Below are positions 35,897 to 44,079 of a DNA stretch of 64,000 nt, in pieces (within the stretch, counting starts at the first letter, position 1; each line of letters starts with the position of its first letter). The stretch covers positions 1,423,866-1,487,865 of the forward strand of contig NZ_NIHB01000001.1 in assembly GCF_002591915.1 (NCBI RefSeq), read 5' to 3'. The position numbers and the translations under genes were made by a program. A model generated the notes under the pieces. It had not been told where the DNA came from. It made no database searches and saw nothing but the letters and a program-made list of their open reading frames with translations. The DNA is from Marinicella litoralis (GTDB lineage Bacteria; Pseudomonadota; Gammaproteobacteria; Xanthomonadales; Marinicellaceae).

Positions 35897-36469
35897 ATGA
35901 AAACGACTGCAAAAAAGAAATCTTTGAATCCATCAGATTGGGAAAAAGCCACATTAGATGTGATTGCCCACCAAGGCGTCAGTGCCGTAGCTGTTGAAAA
36001 CATTGCCAAAGATTTGGGCGTCACAAAGGGCAGTTTTTATTGGCATTTTGCAAACAGAAAGGATTTGATTGTGGCTGCGTTGAAGCGTTGGCAAAGTGAC
36101 GACAAAGAAGTCATTAAGCAAGAAATATGGTCGATTCCTGATCCTCATGAAAGGCTGAATGCTTGGTTCTTGCTGAGTGCTCAACCTTTGCAAAGTCATT
36201 TAATCTATGCCACTTTATTGGCCGACCGACAACATGATTTTGTGGCAAAAGTGTTGAAAGAAGTGACCCTTGAAAGACTGGCTTATTTACAAAAATCTTT
36301 TCAAGAAATTGGTTATGTAGAAGGGCAAGCTAAACAACAGGCTTTGATGTCATATTCTGTCTATGTTGGGTATTTACATATGGCGAAAACCTTGCACGGT
36401 AAGTTCAAAGACAGCAACAACATAGAAAACTACGCAAAATATGTAGCCAAACAATTGATCCCCGCATAA
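35897..36469 (+). CDS. TetR/AcrR family transcriptional regulator
   Basis: The 190-residue regulator has an N-terminal helix-turn-helix at about 15-60 (ATLDVIAHQGVSAVAVENIA then DLGVTKGSFYWHFANRKDLI), the TetR signature. An all-helical ligand-binding domain follows. The ATG at 35897 follows AGGTG by three bases; a GTG at 35891 is an alternative. It is divergent from fadE, so fatty-acid or acyl-CoA sensing is plausible, in the manner of FadR/PsrA-like TetR proteins. The ligand pocket cannot be read from sequence. It resembles neither AcrR nor PsrA closely enough to name. Confidence 0.88.
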   Translation: MKTTAKKKSLNPSDWEKATLDVIAHQGVSAVAVENIAKDLGVTKGSFYWHFANRKDLIVAALKRWQSDDKEVIKQEIWSIPDPHERLNAWFLLSAQPLQSHLIYATLLADRQHDFVAKVLKEVTLERLAYLQKSFQEIGYVEGQAKQQALMSYSVYVGYLHMAKTLHGKFKDSNNIENYAKYVAKQLIPA

Positions 36470-36593
36470 ACTGAATAAAATTCATTTGGTCGTGTCGATT
36501 GAATTGTGGGCAAAAGTTTGTTGTTTAAACCGGTATTATTTGCTAACATCTGACCAATACGATATTAAAACTTATAAAAATCATTAAATAAAC

Positions 36594-37487
36594 ATGAATC
36601 GCCTTTGCTTAACAATTTTATTTTCCGTGTTTGCAACGCAGTCTTTCGCTGCGGTTATGGCTTATTCTGTGGCTGATGATAATTTTGAATATCCTGATCA
36701 CTTGGTACAAATCGACCTTGAAACCGGTGAATTCACCAGTTTGGGAAGAATTGCCGATCCGTACATTGCTTTAGAAGGATTGGCCATGTCTGCAAATGGC
36801 ACACTCTATGGAGCAGACGATAACACCAAAACTTTGGTACAAATTTCGGTTACTGAAGGCTTGGCTTTCCCCGTTTCAAATGTGAATCAAAACTTGGGTT
36901 TTGGTTCAGTCCCTGAAAGTTACGATTTTGGAATGACTTTCACCTGTTCAAATCGATTGAATATGGTGGTTAAACACACAGGTGATTTGTTTGAAGTCAG
37001 TGAATCCAGTGGGGTGGCTGAATTGATTGGCAACACTGGACATAATTTTACTTCGCTGGCAGCATGGGGTGATGACTTGTTTGCCGTAGCTTCGGGCGAT
37101 TTCAATTTATATAAAATTGACCCGGTAACAGCTGAAGCCTCATTGGTGGGTCCTTTGGGCGACCTTGGTGGTGACATTGAATTGAATGGGTCAGGTATGT
37201 CATTTGATGAAAATGGTAACCTTTGGTTGGTCATAAACCTAAGACTTTCGGATCCATTGAACCCATTTCCTTCACGGATTTTTAAAGTGGATGCGACCAC
37301 AGGTGAAGCTGAGTTTATTGCTGAAACACTGGTTGGCATTGAATCTTTGGCTATAACCGGCCCGGTCGGTTGTACCCTTGGGACTGATCCTGTATCGATT
37401 CCAACACTGGGTTTTAATGCATTGCTGTTGATGTTATTTTCTGTGCTTTCGATCGGTTTTGTTTCATTGCGATCATCATTCAAGTAA
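36594..37487 (+). CDS. IPTL-CTERM sorted secreted protein with propeller-like repeats
   Basis: The 297-residue protein has a signal peptide (MNRLCLTILFSVFATQSFAA). The middle resembles a beta-propeller: LVQIDLETGEFTSLGRI, LYKIDPVTAEASLVGPLG and IFKVDATTGEAEFIAETL are three similar strands built around a D-x-x-T-G-E-style turn. The C-terminus is SIPTLGFNALLLMLFSVLS then GFVSLRSS: an IPTL box, one membrane helix and a basic end. This matches the IPTL-CTERM type of C-terminal sorting signal, thought to be processed by an exosortase-like system. No such sorting enzyme is in the window. Confidence 0.8.
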   Translation: MNRLCLTILFSVFATQSFAAVMAYSVADDNFEYPDHLVQIDLETGEFTSLGRIADPYIALEGLAMSANGTLYGADDNTKTLVQISVTEGLAFPVSNVNQNLGFGSVPESYDFGMTFTCSNRLNMVVKHTGDLFEVSESSGVAELIGNTGHNFTSLAAWGDDLFAVASGDFNLYKIDPVTAEASLVGPLGDLGGDIELNGSGMSFDENGNLWLVINLRLSDPLNPFPSRIFKVDATTGEAEFIAETLVGIESLAITGPVGCTLGTDPVSIPTLGFNALLLMLFSVLSIGFVSLRSSFK

Positions 37488-37633
37488 TTTTCTCCTCGCC
37501 TAATCGCGAACTTTCAACATTCATGGAATGAATTAATCTAACATTAATATGTAAATTCTTGAACTGCTGAATATTTTGTTAACTCGAATGCAGTTATAAT
37601 GACTGTTTTTTTAAACTAATTAATGAGGCTTTT

Positions 37634-37852
37634 ATGGGTGGATTCGGATTGAAAGAACTGGTGGTTATTCTGATCATTGTTGCGTTGTTATTTGGCACAA
37701 AGAAGCTGAAAAACATCGGCAGTGATTTAGGTGGAGCCATAAAAGGTTTCAAGAAAGGCATTGCAGATGAAGATAAGCAGGAATTGAATCACCAAGATGA
37801 AGATGTGTCTGAAGAAGTCACACAAGGTAAAAAAGATCCTGTAGAAAAATAA
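37634..37852 (+). CDS. tatA: Sec-independent (Tat) translocase subunit TatA
   Basis: The 72-residue protein has one N-terminal membrane helix ([14 protein letters not shown]), the hinge [20 protein letters not shown] that forms the amphipathic helix, and an acidic tail. It multimerises to form the Tat pore. GAGG six bases upstream of the ATG is a good ribosome site. tatB follows after six bases and tatC directly after that. A TATAAT at 37595-37600 precedes the gene, but no matching -35 is clear. Confidence 0.95.
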   Translation: MGGFGLKELVVILIIVALLFGTKKLKNIGSDLGGAIKGFKKGIADEDKQELNHQDEDVSEEVTQGKKDPVEK

Positions 37853-37858
37853 TCTATT

Positions 37859-38188
37859 ATGTTTGATATTGGATTTTCTGAGTTGCTGATTATTTTTGTT
37901 GTGGCACTGTTGGTGGTGGGTCCAGAAAGGTTACCCTCGGTGGCCAGAAAAGTTGGATTGTACATTGGCAAGATGAAACGGTCATTTCAATCGATCAAAA
38001 ATGAAGTGGAACAAGAGTTGGAAATAGAAGCCGTCAAAGCACAACTCAAAGAAAATGCGATGTTGGCTGAGGCCAAGGAAGTCAAAGAAGCTTTGTCAAA
38101 AACAGTTGAACAAGTCAAACAAGCCGATGATGACACCATGTCATTAACCTCAGAAACTCCCTCTAAAAATACGAATTCAAAACCATAA
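37859..38188 (+). CDS. tatB: Tat translocase subunit TatB
   Basis: The 109-residue protein has the TatB start MFDIGFSELLIIFVVALLVVG, the Pro-Glu of GPERLPSVARKVG, an amphipathic helix and a polar tail. The early Glu in the N-terminal helix is the mark that separates TatB from TatA. It forms the signal-peptide receptor with TatC. It is followed immediately by tatC with no gap between stop and start. Confidence 0.95.
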   Translation: MFDIGFSELLIIFVVALLVVGPERLPSVARKVGLYIGKMKRSFQSIKNEVEQELEIEAVKAQLKENAMLAEAKEVKEALSKTVEQVKQADDDTMSLTSETPSKNTNSKP

Positions 38189-38917
38189 ATGACTGATCAA
38201 GAACAATCATTGGTATCTCACTTGGTTGAGCTCAGAAGTCGCCTTATCAAGGCGGTTTTTACTATTTTGATATTGATTTTGATTATGTTTCCATTTGCAG
38301 GTGAAATCTATACCATCATAGCTCAACCCGTACTCAGCAATCTGAGTCAAGGCACTGAGATGATAGCCACCGGGGTTTTTTCACCTTTTCTTACACCTTT
38401 TAAAATGGTTATTATTTTGGCTGTCATCATCAGTATGCCAGTGATCATCTACCAGATATGGGCATTTGTAGCCCCTGGTTTGTACAAAAGTGAAAAACGA
38501 ATTGCGACCCCGATTTTGATTTCAAGCATCGTGTTGTTTTATACAGGTTGTGCCTTTGCTTATTTCATTGTTTTTCCAATCATTTTTGTGTTTTTACCTG
38601 GGATTGCGCCTGAAGGCGTGACTTATATGCCAGACATTAATTCATACTTGGACATCGTGGTCAGGCTGTTCTTTGCTTTTGGACTGGCATTTGAAATTCC
38701 AGTGGCGGTTATTATTTTGATCATGCTAGGGGTAACAACAGCGGAAAAGTTGGCCAAATCCAGACCGTATGTCATTGTAGGTATATTTGTTGTTGCCATG
38801 CTGTTAACTCCGCCAGATCCCAGTTCACAAATTTTGTTGGCAATACCCATGCTGGTTTTGTTTGAGTTTGGTATCATGATGGGTCAATTTTTAAGAAAAA
38901 AATCTAACAAAAGTTAA
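38189..38917 (+). CDS. tatC: Tat translocase subunit TatC
   Basis: The 242-residue six-helix membrane protein has LVSHLVELRSRLIKAV at the N-terminus, VIIYQIWAFVAPGLYKSEKR with the FxAPGL motif, the YFIVFP motif, and the LTPPDPSSQILLAIPM loop. These are conserved in TatC, which binds twin-Arg signals. The window holds at least one plausible client, the TRAP binding protein at 29682. The tatABC set is complete; no tatD or tatE is seen. Confidence 0.96.
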   Translation: MTDQEQSLVSHLVELRSRLIKAVFTILILILIMFPFAGEIYTIIAQPVLSNLSQGTEMIATGVFSPFLTPFKMVIILAVIISMPVIIYQIWAFVAPGLYKSEKRIATPILISSIVLFYTGCAFAYFIVFPIIFVFLPGIAPEGVTYMPDINSYLDIVVRLFFAFGLAFEIPVAVIILIMLGVTTAEKLAKSRPYVIVGIFVVAMLLTPPDPSSQILLAIPMLVLFEFGIMMGQFLRKKSNKS

Positions 38918-38979
38918 CACCAATTTAAAAGGGAGTTCATTACAATGTACCATTCGTTCAAACAACAGACTATTTCATA

Positions 38980-41613
38980 ATGAGTTCTTCTAAAGAAGTT
39001 ATATATAGAAAAGACTATCAAGAACCAAATTATGTCGTTAAATCAGTCGACTTGGCTTTTGTGGTTGAAGCCGAAAGTACCTTAGTTACCGCAAGAATCC
39101 AATTTGAAGTAAATCCTAAACAAGATAAAAATGAATTGTTTTTAAATGGTGTCGATCTAGAGTTGGTTTCAATTGAATTGAATCAACAGCAATTAAATGC
39201 CAATAAATATGACCTCAACGAAAGAGGGCTTTCACTACATGATTTACCTGATGCATTTGAACTTAAAACTGTGGTCAAAATATACCCGTCGCAAAATACG
39301 GCCTTAGAGGGGTTGTACCAATCAGGAAATTTCTTTTTAACTCAGTGTGAAGCGGAAGGGTTCAGGAAGATCACATTTTATCCTGACAGACCTGATGTAT
39401 TGGCAAAATTCACTGTTACCATTGTAGCGGATAAGGAGAAATACCCAGTCTTGCTTTCTAATGGTAACAAAATAAGCAGTGGTGATTTGAATGATGGACG
39501 GCATTATTGTAAATGGTTAGATCCCCACCCCAAACCCAGTTACTTGTTTGCATTGGTCGCAGGTGATCTTGATTATATAGAAGACCACTTCATCACAAAA
39601 AATAACAATAAAGTTCAATTAAGAATATACACCGAATCAAAAAATATTGATGCCTGTGATTTTGCTATGCAATCATTGATAAATTCAATGCAATGGGATG
39701 AAGAAAGGTTTAACTTGGTATATGACCTGGATGAATACAACATTGTTGCCACTGATGATTTCAATATGGGGGCGATGGAGAATAAGGGGCTCAATATATT
39801 CAATTCAAAATATGTTTTGGCAAAACCTGAAACCGCTACGGATCAGGATTTTATCAATATAGAAGCGGTTATCGGCCACGAGTACTTTCATAATTGGACC
39901 GGTAATCGGGTGACATGTAAAGATTGGTTTCAATTGTCTTTGAAAGAGGGGTTGACTGTTTTCAGAGACCAAGAATTCACGGCTGACCTACAATCCAGAT
40001 CTGTCAAAAGAATCGAAGACGTCAGGTATTTAAGGTCTGCACAGTTTGCTGAAGATGCTTCTCCTATGTCGCATTCGGTCAGACCAGACTCATTCATTGA
40101 AATCAATAACTTTTATACATTAACGGTGTATGAGAAAGGTTCAGAAGTGGTTCGAATGTACCACACATTATTAGGTGAGGAAGGCTTTCAAAAAGGCATG
40201 CAGCTGTATTTTAAACGTCATGATGGATCTGCAGTCAGTTGTAATGACTTCAGGTTGGCGATGGCTGATGCCAACAGTGTGGATCTCACGCAATTTGAAT
40301 TGTGGTATTCACAGAATGGAACACCCCAGGTTTACATCAGAGAAAACTATGACGCTGGCAAAAAAGCATATTCTATAGATTTTATGCAGGCTGCACCAGA
40401 TAATTACAAAGGGGACGTGGCATGGCAGCCGATGCATGTGCCGGTGAAATTGGCATTGTACGATAACGAAGGTAATCCTTTGCCATTGAATGATGCAGGC
40501 GATTTACAGCTTACTTATGAATTGAAAGAAATCAGCCAAACCTTGACTGTCAATGGTGTTGAACATCAGCCCATTGCATCACTCTTTCAAGGGTTTTCAG
40601 CACCCATTAAATTACATCGTCAAATTGGCCACAAAGAACTGGCATTTCTAATGAAACATGACACCGATTCGTTCAATCGATGGGATGCGACACAAGAAAT
40701 GCAAAGTCAAATCATCATTGGTAAATACCAAGCCCTTTTAGACAATAAGAATTACAACTGTCCGAAGTACTTTATTGAATCGTTCAGACACATCTTGCTG
40801 GATGACGGCATAGATTCAGCCTTGATTGCTGAGGCCATTACCTTGCCTTCTGTAAAATCTTTGACTTTGAAGCTGGCAAAAGTTGATGTGTTGAAATTAT
40901 TTGATGCCAAAGAATGGTTGATCAAAGAAATCGCCTACCAATTGGAAGTTGAATTGTTGTCCGTATACAACCAAAATTATGACAGTTCAGACTATCGAGT
41001 TAACTCCGAACAAGTTGCAAAACGCAGTTTGAAAAACCGATGTCTGTCTTTTTTGCTGCAGAGCAATAAAAAAGAGTTTGCTGGCCTTGCCAAAGATCAG
41101 TTCATTCATGCGGGAAATTATACCGACAAAATGACTGCACTGAGTTTGTTGACCCACCAACAGGTTGATGGTTTCGAAGATTTGTTGGGTGCCTATTTTA
41201 CTGAATGGCAGGACAATCCATTGGTCATAAACAAATGGTTGTCAATTCAAGCCACCATCCCAGCATCCGATACATTAATTAGGGTGAAACAATTGATGGA
41301 ATTGCCGGTTTTTTCGATGAAAAACCCCAATGCTGTTCGCAGTTTAATTGGTGCTTTTTGTGGTGCAAACATCACCCAATTCCACGCAGAAGACTCTTCA
41401 GGCTATCAGTTTTTGGCAGACCAAATTATTGAGTTGGATAGAATCAACCCCCAAATTGCGGCAAGGTTGGCAGGATTGTTCAATGATTATCATCAATACA
41501 ATGATGAGATACAACATCGCATGAATGAACAAATCAAACGAATTCACACTACAGATGGTTTGTCGCCCAATGTATTTGAAATTATAGATAGGGCAGTTGG
41601 CTCCATAAATTGA
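38980..41613 (+). CDS. pepN: Aminopeptidase N
   Basis: The 877-residue cytoplasmic M1 enzyme has the substrate-binding GAMEN motif at 264-268 and the zinc site HEYFH at 300-304 with Glu323 in LKEGLTVFRD. The residue spacing is the same as E. coli PepN (HExxH-x18-E). The C-terminal part is the DUF3458-type helical domain found in PepN. It removes N-terminal residues from peptides, preferring basic and Ala. No strong ribosome site is visible before the ATG. Confidence 0.96.
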   Translation: MSSSKEVIYRKDYQEPNYVVKSVDLAFVVEAESTLVTARIQFEVNPKQDKNELFLNGVDLELVSIELNQQQLNANKYDLNERGLSLHDLPDAFELKTVVKIYPSQNTALEGLYQSGNFFLTQCEAEGFRKITFYPDRPDVLAKFTVTIVADKEKYPVLLSNGNKISSGDLNDGRHYCKWLDPHPKPSYLFALVAGDLDYIEDHFITKNNNKVQLRIYTESKNIDACDFAMQSLINSMQWDEERFNLVYDLDEYNIVATDDFNMGAMENKGLNIFNSKYVLAKPETATDQDFINIEAVIGHEYFHNWTGNRVTCKDWFQLSLKEGLTVFRDQEFTADLQSRSVKRIEDVRYLRSAQFAEDASPMSHSVRPDSFIEINNFYTLTVYEKGSEVVRMYHTLLGEEGFQKGMQLYFKRHDGSAVSCNDFRLAMADANSVDLTQFELWYSQNGTPQVYIRENYDAGKKAYSIDFMQAAPDNYKGDVAWQPMHVPVKLALYDNEGNPLPLNDAGDLQLTYELKEISQTLTVNGVEHQPIASLFQGFSAPIKLHRQIGHKELAFLMKHDTDSFNRWDATQEMQSQIIIGKYQALLDNKNYNCPKYFIESFRHILLDDGIDSALIAEAITLPSVKSLTLKLAKVDVLKLFDAKEWLIKEIAYQLEVELLSVYNQNYDSSDYRVNSEQVAKRSLKNRCLSFLLQSNKKEFAGLAKDQFIHAGNYTDKMTALSLLTHQQVDGFEDLLGAYFTEWQDNPLVINKWLSIQATIPASDTLIRVKQLMELPVFSMKNPNAVRSLIGAFCGANITQFHAEDSSGYQFLADQIIELDRINPQIAARLAGLFNDYHQYNDEIQHRMNEQIKRIHTTDGLSPNVFEIIDRAVGSIN

Positions 41614-41676
41614 TTGCTTGTATATCCTAATTTTAGGGATAAAATGTGAACATTAACTCATTTATTAGATTAAACA

Positions 41677-42588
41677 ATGCACTTTCCAACAATCAAACAA
41701 CTCAGGTACTTTAATGCCTTGGTGGAATTTAACCACTTTGGTAAAGCGGCTGACAGTTGTTTTGTTTCCCAGTCTGCATTCAGCGTAGCCATCAAAGAAT
41801 TGGAAAACGCATTGGGTGGCCAATTGGTTGATCGAACCAATAAAAGTGTGACCGTTACCAATCTAGGGCGTGAGATATACCAACAATCATTGACCATCAT
41901 GACTGAGATGAAAAAGATGTTGGATCTGGCTCATGGAAACTTGTCACCACTTTCCGGTAAACTGTCAGTGGGCATGATTCCAACCATTGGTCCATTCGTT
42001 ATGCCACAATTGCTGCCATTCCTGAATCAACAATACCCAGACATTGACTTGGAAATTCATGAAGGCAAATCGGCCGATATTTATGCGCAATTGATGCAAG
42101 GTCAGTTGGATGTGATTTTACTGGCATTGCCATACGAAATGAGAAGTGTCGAAACCTTGGCTTTATTTAAAGATCGTTTTCGCTTGATCAGTTCAGTCAA
42201 CAATAAGTGGTTGAAAGGCCGTAAATTCAATATTAATGATGTGGGTGAGGGCTCTATCTTGTTATTGGATGATGGTCACTGTTTACGTGACCATGCCATC
42301 AGTGCCTGCCACATTAAAAATGTGGACAAAGTGAGTCAATTCACAGCCAGTAGTTTATTGACTTTGGTAGAAATGGTAAAACAAGATCTGGGAGTCAGCT
42401 TTATTCCAGAAATGGCACTTTCGCTGCCTTTCTTCAACAACAATGAAGTTAAAGTTGATGCCCTTGAGTTTGATGCCTTTCGAGAAATTGGATTGGCTTG
42501 GCGAAAAGGGAGCACCCGATCAAAGGAATTTCATATGTTGGGTGACAGTATCATCACTGCAGTTGAAGACAAGCTCAAATTATCTTGA
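41677..42588 (+). CDS. oxyR: Hydrogen-peroxide-sensing LysR regulator OxyR
   Basis: The 303-residue LysR protein has an N-terminal winged helix (MHFPTIKQLRYFNALVEFNHF with GKAADSCFVSQSAFS) and a periplasmic-binding-like sensor. The key feature is LLDDGHCLRDHAISAC: Cys202 and Cys211 are nine residues apart with the same flanking GHCLRD as E. coli Cys199/Cys208, the disulfide pair that senses peroxide. I therefore name it OxyR and not a generic LysR. A small stress-type gene follows. No katG or ahpC is present nearby. Confidence 0.9.
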   Translation: MHFPTIKQLRYFNALVEFNHFGKAADSCFVSQSAFSVAIKELENALGGQLVDRTNKSVTVTNLGREIYQQSLTIMTEMKKMLDLAHGNLSPLSGKLSVGMIPTIGPFVMPQLLPFLNQQYPDIDLEIHEGKSADIYAQLMQGQLDVILLALPYEMRSVETLALFKDRFRLISSVNNKWLKGRKFNINDVGEGSILLLDDGHCLRDHAISACHIKNVDKVSQFTASSLLTLVEMVKQDLGVSFIPEMALSLPFFNNNEVKVDALEFDAFREIGLAWRKGSTRSKEFHMLGDSIITAVEDKLKLS

Positions 42589-42761
42589 TGCCATAAAAAA
42601 ATACCCACCCTGTTTCCACCTGAGTTTCCTGACTGATTTCAACTCATAAGGGCTTTGCAAGTGTGTTTTAATATACATACCTTGGATTTAACATGGTTTA
42701 GACGTGAATTTCACTGTCCATCGGTATACTTATAAGCACTTAATAACTTTGGAGAAAAACT

Positions 42762-42965
42762 ATGAATTGGGATATTATCGAAGGAAAATGGGACCAGTTT
42801 AAGGGCAATGCTCGCATCCAATGGGGTAAGTTAACCGATGACGAGTTGGATGTAATTGCTGGAAACAAAACAAAACTGGCAGGAAAAATTCAAGAAAAAT
42901 ATGGATACACTCGTGAAAAAGCGGAAGAAGCAGCTGAAGAATGGAAAGAAAATCTGAATAGCTGA
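42762..42965 (+). CDS. CsbD family stress-response protein
   Basis: The 67-residue protein is a single CsbD domain: MNWDIIEGKWDQFKGNARIQ, WGKLTDDELDVIAGNK, LAGKIQEKYGYTREKAEEA. Members such as E. coli YjbJ are small, abundant, helical and induced in stationary phase or osmotic stress; their function is unknown. GGAG eight bases before the ATG is a good ribosome site. A terminator follows, so it is a single-gene unit. It lies 173 bases after oxyR; a regulatory link is only suggested by position. Confidence 0.93.
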   Translation: MNWDIIEGKWDQFKGNARIQWGKLTDDELDVIAGNKTKLAGKIQEKYGYTREKAEEAAEEWKENLNS

Positions 42966-42987
42966 TCAATCCATAATTACAACAATG

Positions 42988-43022
42988 AACGCCGGTATTT
43001 TAATTGATACCGGCGTTTTTTT
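42988..43022 (+). terminator. Rho-independent terminator after the CsbD gene
   Basis: An 11-base perfect stem (42988-42998 with 43007-43017; arms AACGCCGGTAT and ATACCGGCGTT) has an eight-base loop and ends in seven T. It serves the plus strand and lies just before the convergent efflux adaptor gene. Confidence 0.92.
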
Positions 43023-43032
43023 ATGGACTTAT

Positions 43033-44079
43033 TTAATCTGCTTTTATTTGCACCAATTGTTGGTCACGCAACCTTTCATTGCCTCTGATCACCACTTGTT
43101 CACCAGCTTTAATTTCAGCATTGATGGCTATCATCTCACCCTGTGCCAGTCCTGTTGTTACATCAAGTTTATGAGCCACGCCTTCTCGCACCACAAATAC
43201 ATGTGCACCCTGTCGTCGCAAAACCAAGGCATCACGATGAACCGCAGTGACCGTTTTTGGCAAGGTAGATGGCATCATCAGCTGAACAGGCTCTCCAGGT
43301 AGAAGGTTGCCTGACATGTCTTTTAAGTGTACTTGTATCATTCGACTGTTTGAAGTGGCGGCTGGTATAAATCTTTCAACCAAAGCCGTTGAAGTATTGC
43401 CAGCATGGTCTTTGTATTGCCACTGTTGTCCTTTGGAAATGACTTCTTTTAATCTAAATGGCACCTGTGCAATGATTTCAATGTCGTCAGATGACATGAT
43501 TTCGAGCAAGTCTTGACCCTGGTTTAAGTATTGTCCCGGCTGTGACAGTTGTTTGGTTACAAAAGAATTGAAGGGGGCTTTGGGGGTCAATTTTGAAATG
43601 TTGTTTTCAAGTTGTTGCAACCTTGATCTGGCTTGGGCAATGTCTGCCTGAGCAGCAGCGAGTTCTGCTTTGTTTTTATCTAATGCTGTGCCTGAAGTTA
43701 GGTTTTGAGACTCTAATGACTTCAAACGGATTGATTCTGATTTTAAAAACTCTAATTGCGCCTGTTGACTGGCAACTTCACTTTTTAATTCGTTCAACCG
43801 CAACGCATATTCCTCATCAGCAATCAGTCCCAGGGATTCTCCGGCGGTGAGTGACTGACCTACTGATGCCAGTTCAATCACACGTCCACTGGATTCTGCT
43901 TTTATGGTGGTGATGTATTTTGCTTTGGAATAGGCTGCAACGACTCGAATGGGAGCCATTTCCAGAGTAACTGCTGCTGCTGTTTTAACCACAGGGGCGG
44001 GCTGTTGTGCCCCTGCGCTATTGATTAATAATAGACAGCCAATCAAACATGCTATGGGTGATAATTTAAATGGTTGCAA
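43033..44079 (-). CDS. RND efflux periplasmic adaptor (membrane fusion protein)
   Basis: The 348-residue protein has a signal peptide ending NSAGAQQ, a first half-lipoyl strand (GRVIELASVGQSLTAGESLG), a coiled-coil hairpin (SEVASQQAQLEFLKSESIRL; AELAAAQADIAQARSRLQQL), a second lipoyl half (APFNSFVTKQLSQPGQYLNQG), and beta-barrel and membrane-proximal domains. It links an RND pump to an outer-membrane channel. It overlaps the permease gene by 14 bases and is translated after it. No TolC-like gene is nearby. Substrate class cannot be told. Confidence 0.9.
   Translation of the reverse strand: MQPFKLSPIACLIGCLLLINSAGAQQPAPVVKTAAAVTLEMAPIRVVAAYSKAKYITTIKAESSGRVIELASVGQSLTAGESLGLIADEEYALRLNELKSEVASQQAQLEFLKSESIRLKSLESQNLTSGTALDKNKAELAAAQADIAQARSRLQQLENNISKLTPKAPFNSFVTKQLSQPGQYLNQGQDLLEIMSSDDIEIIAQVPFRLKEVISKGQQWQYKDHAGNTSTALVERFIPAATSNSRMIQVHLKDMSGNLLPGEPVQLMMPSTLPKTVTAVHRDALVLRRQGAHVFVVREGVAHKLDVTTGLAQGEMIAINAEIKAGEQVVIRGNERLRDQQLVQIKAD

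Noticed and set aside
36920..37483. A 187-codon open frame on the minus strand opposite the IPTL-CTERM protein
   Set aside because: It mirrors the plus-strand gene, which has a signal peptide and a sorting signal; the minus product is low-complexity Ser/Pro/Asn-rich without motifs.
37595..37600. A complete promoter for tatA
   Set aside because: TATAAT is present but no -35 lies at an acceptable distance, so only the -10 is mentioned with tatA.
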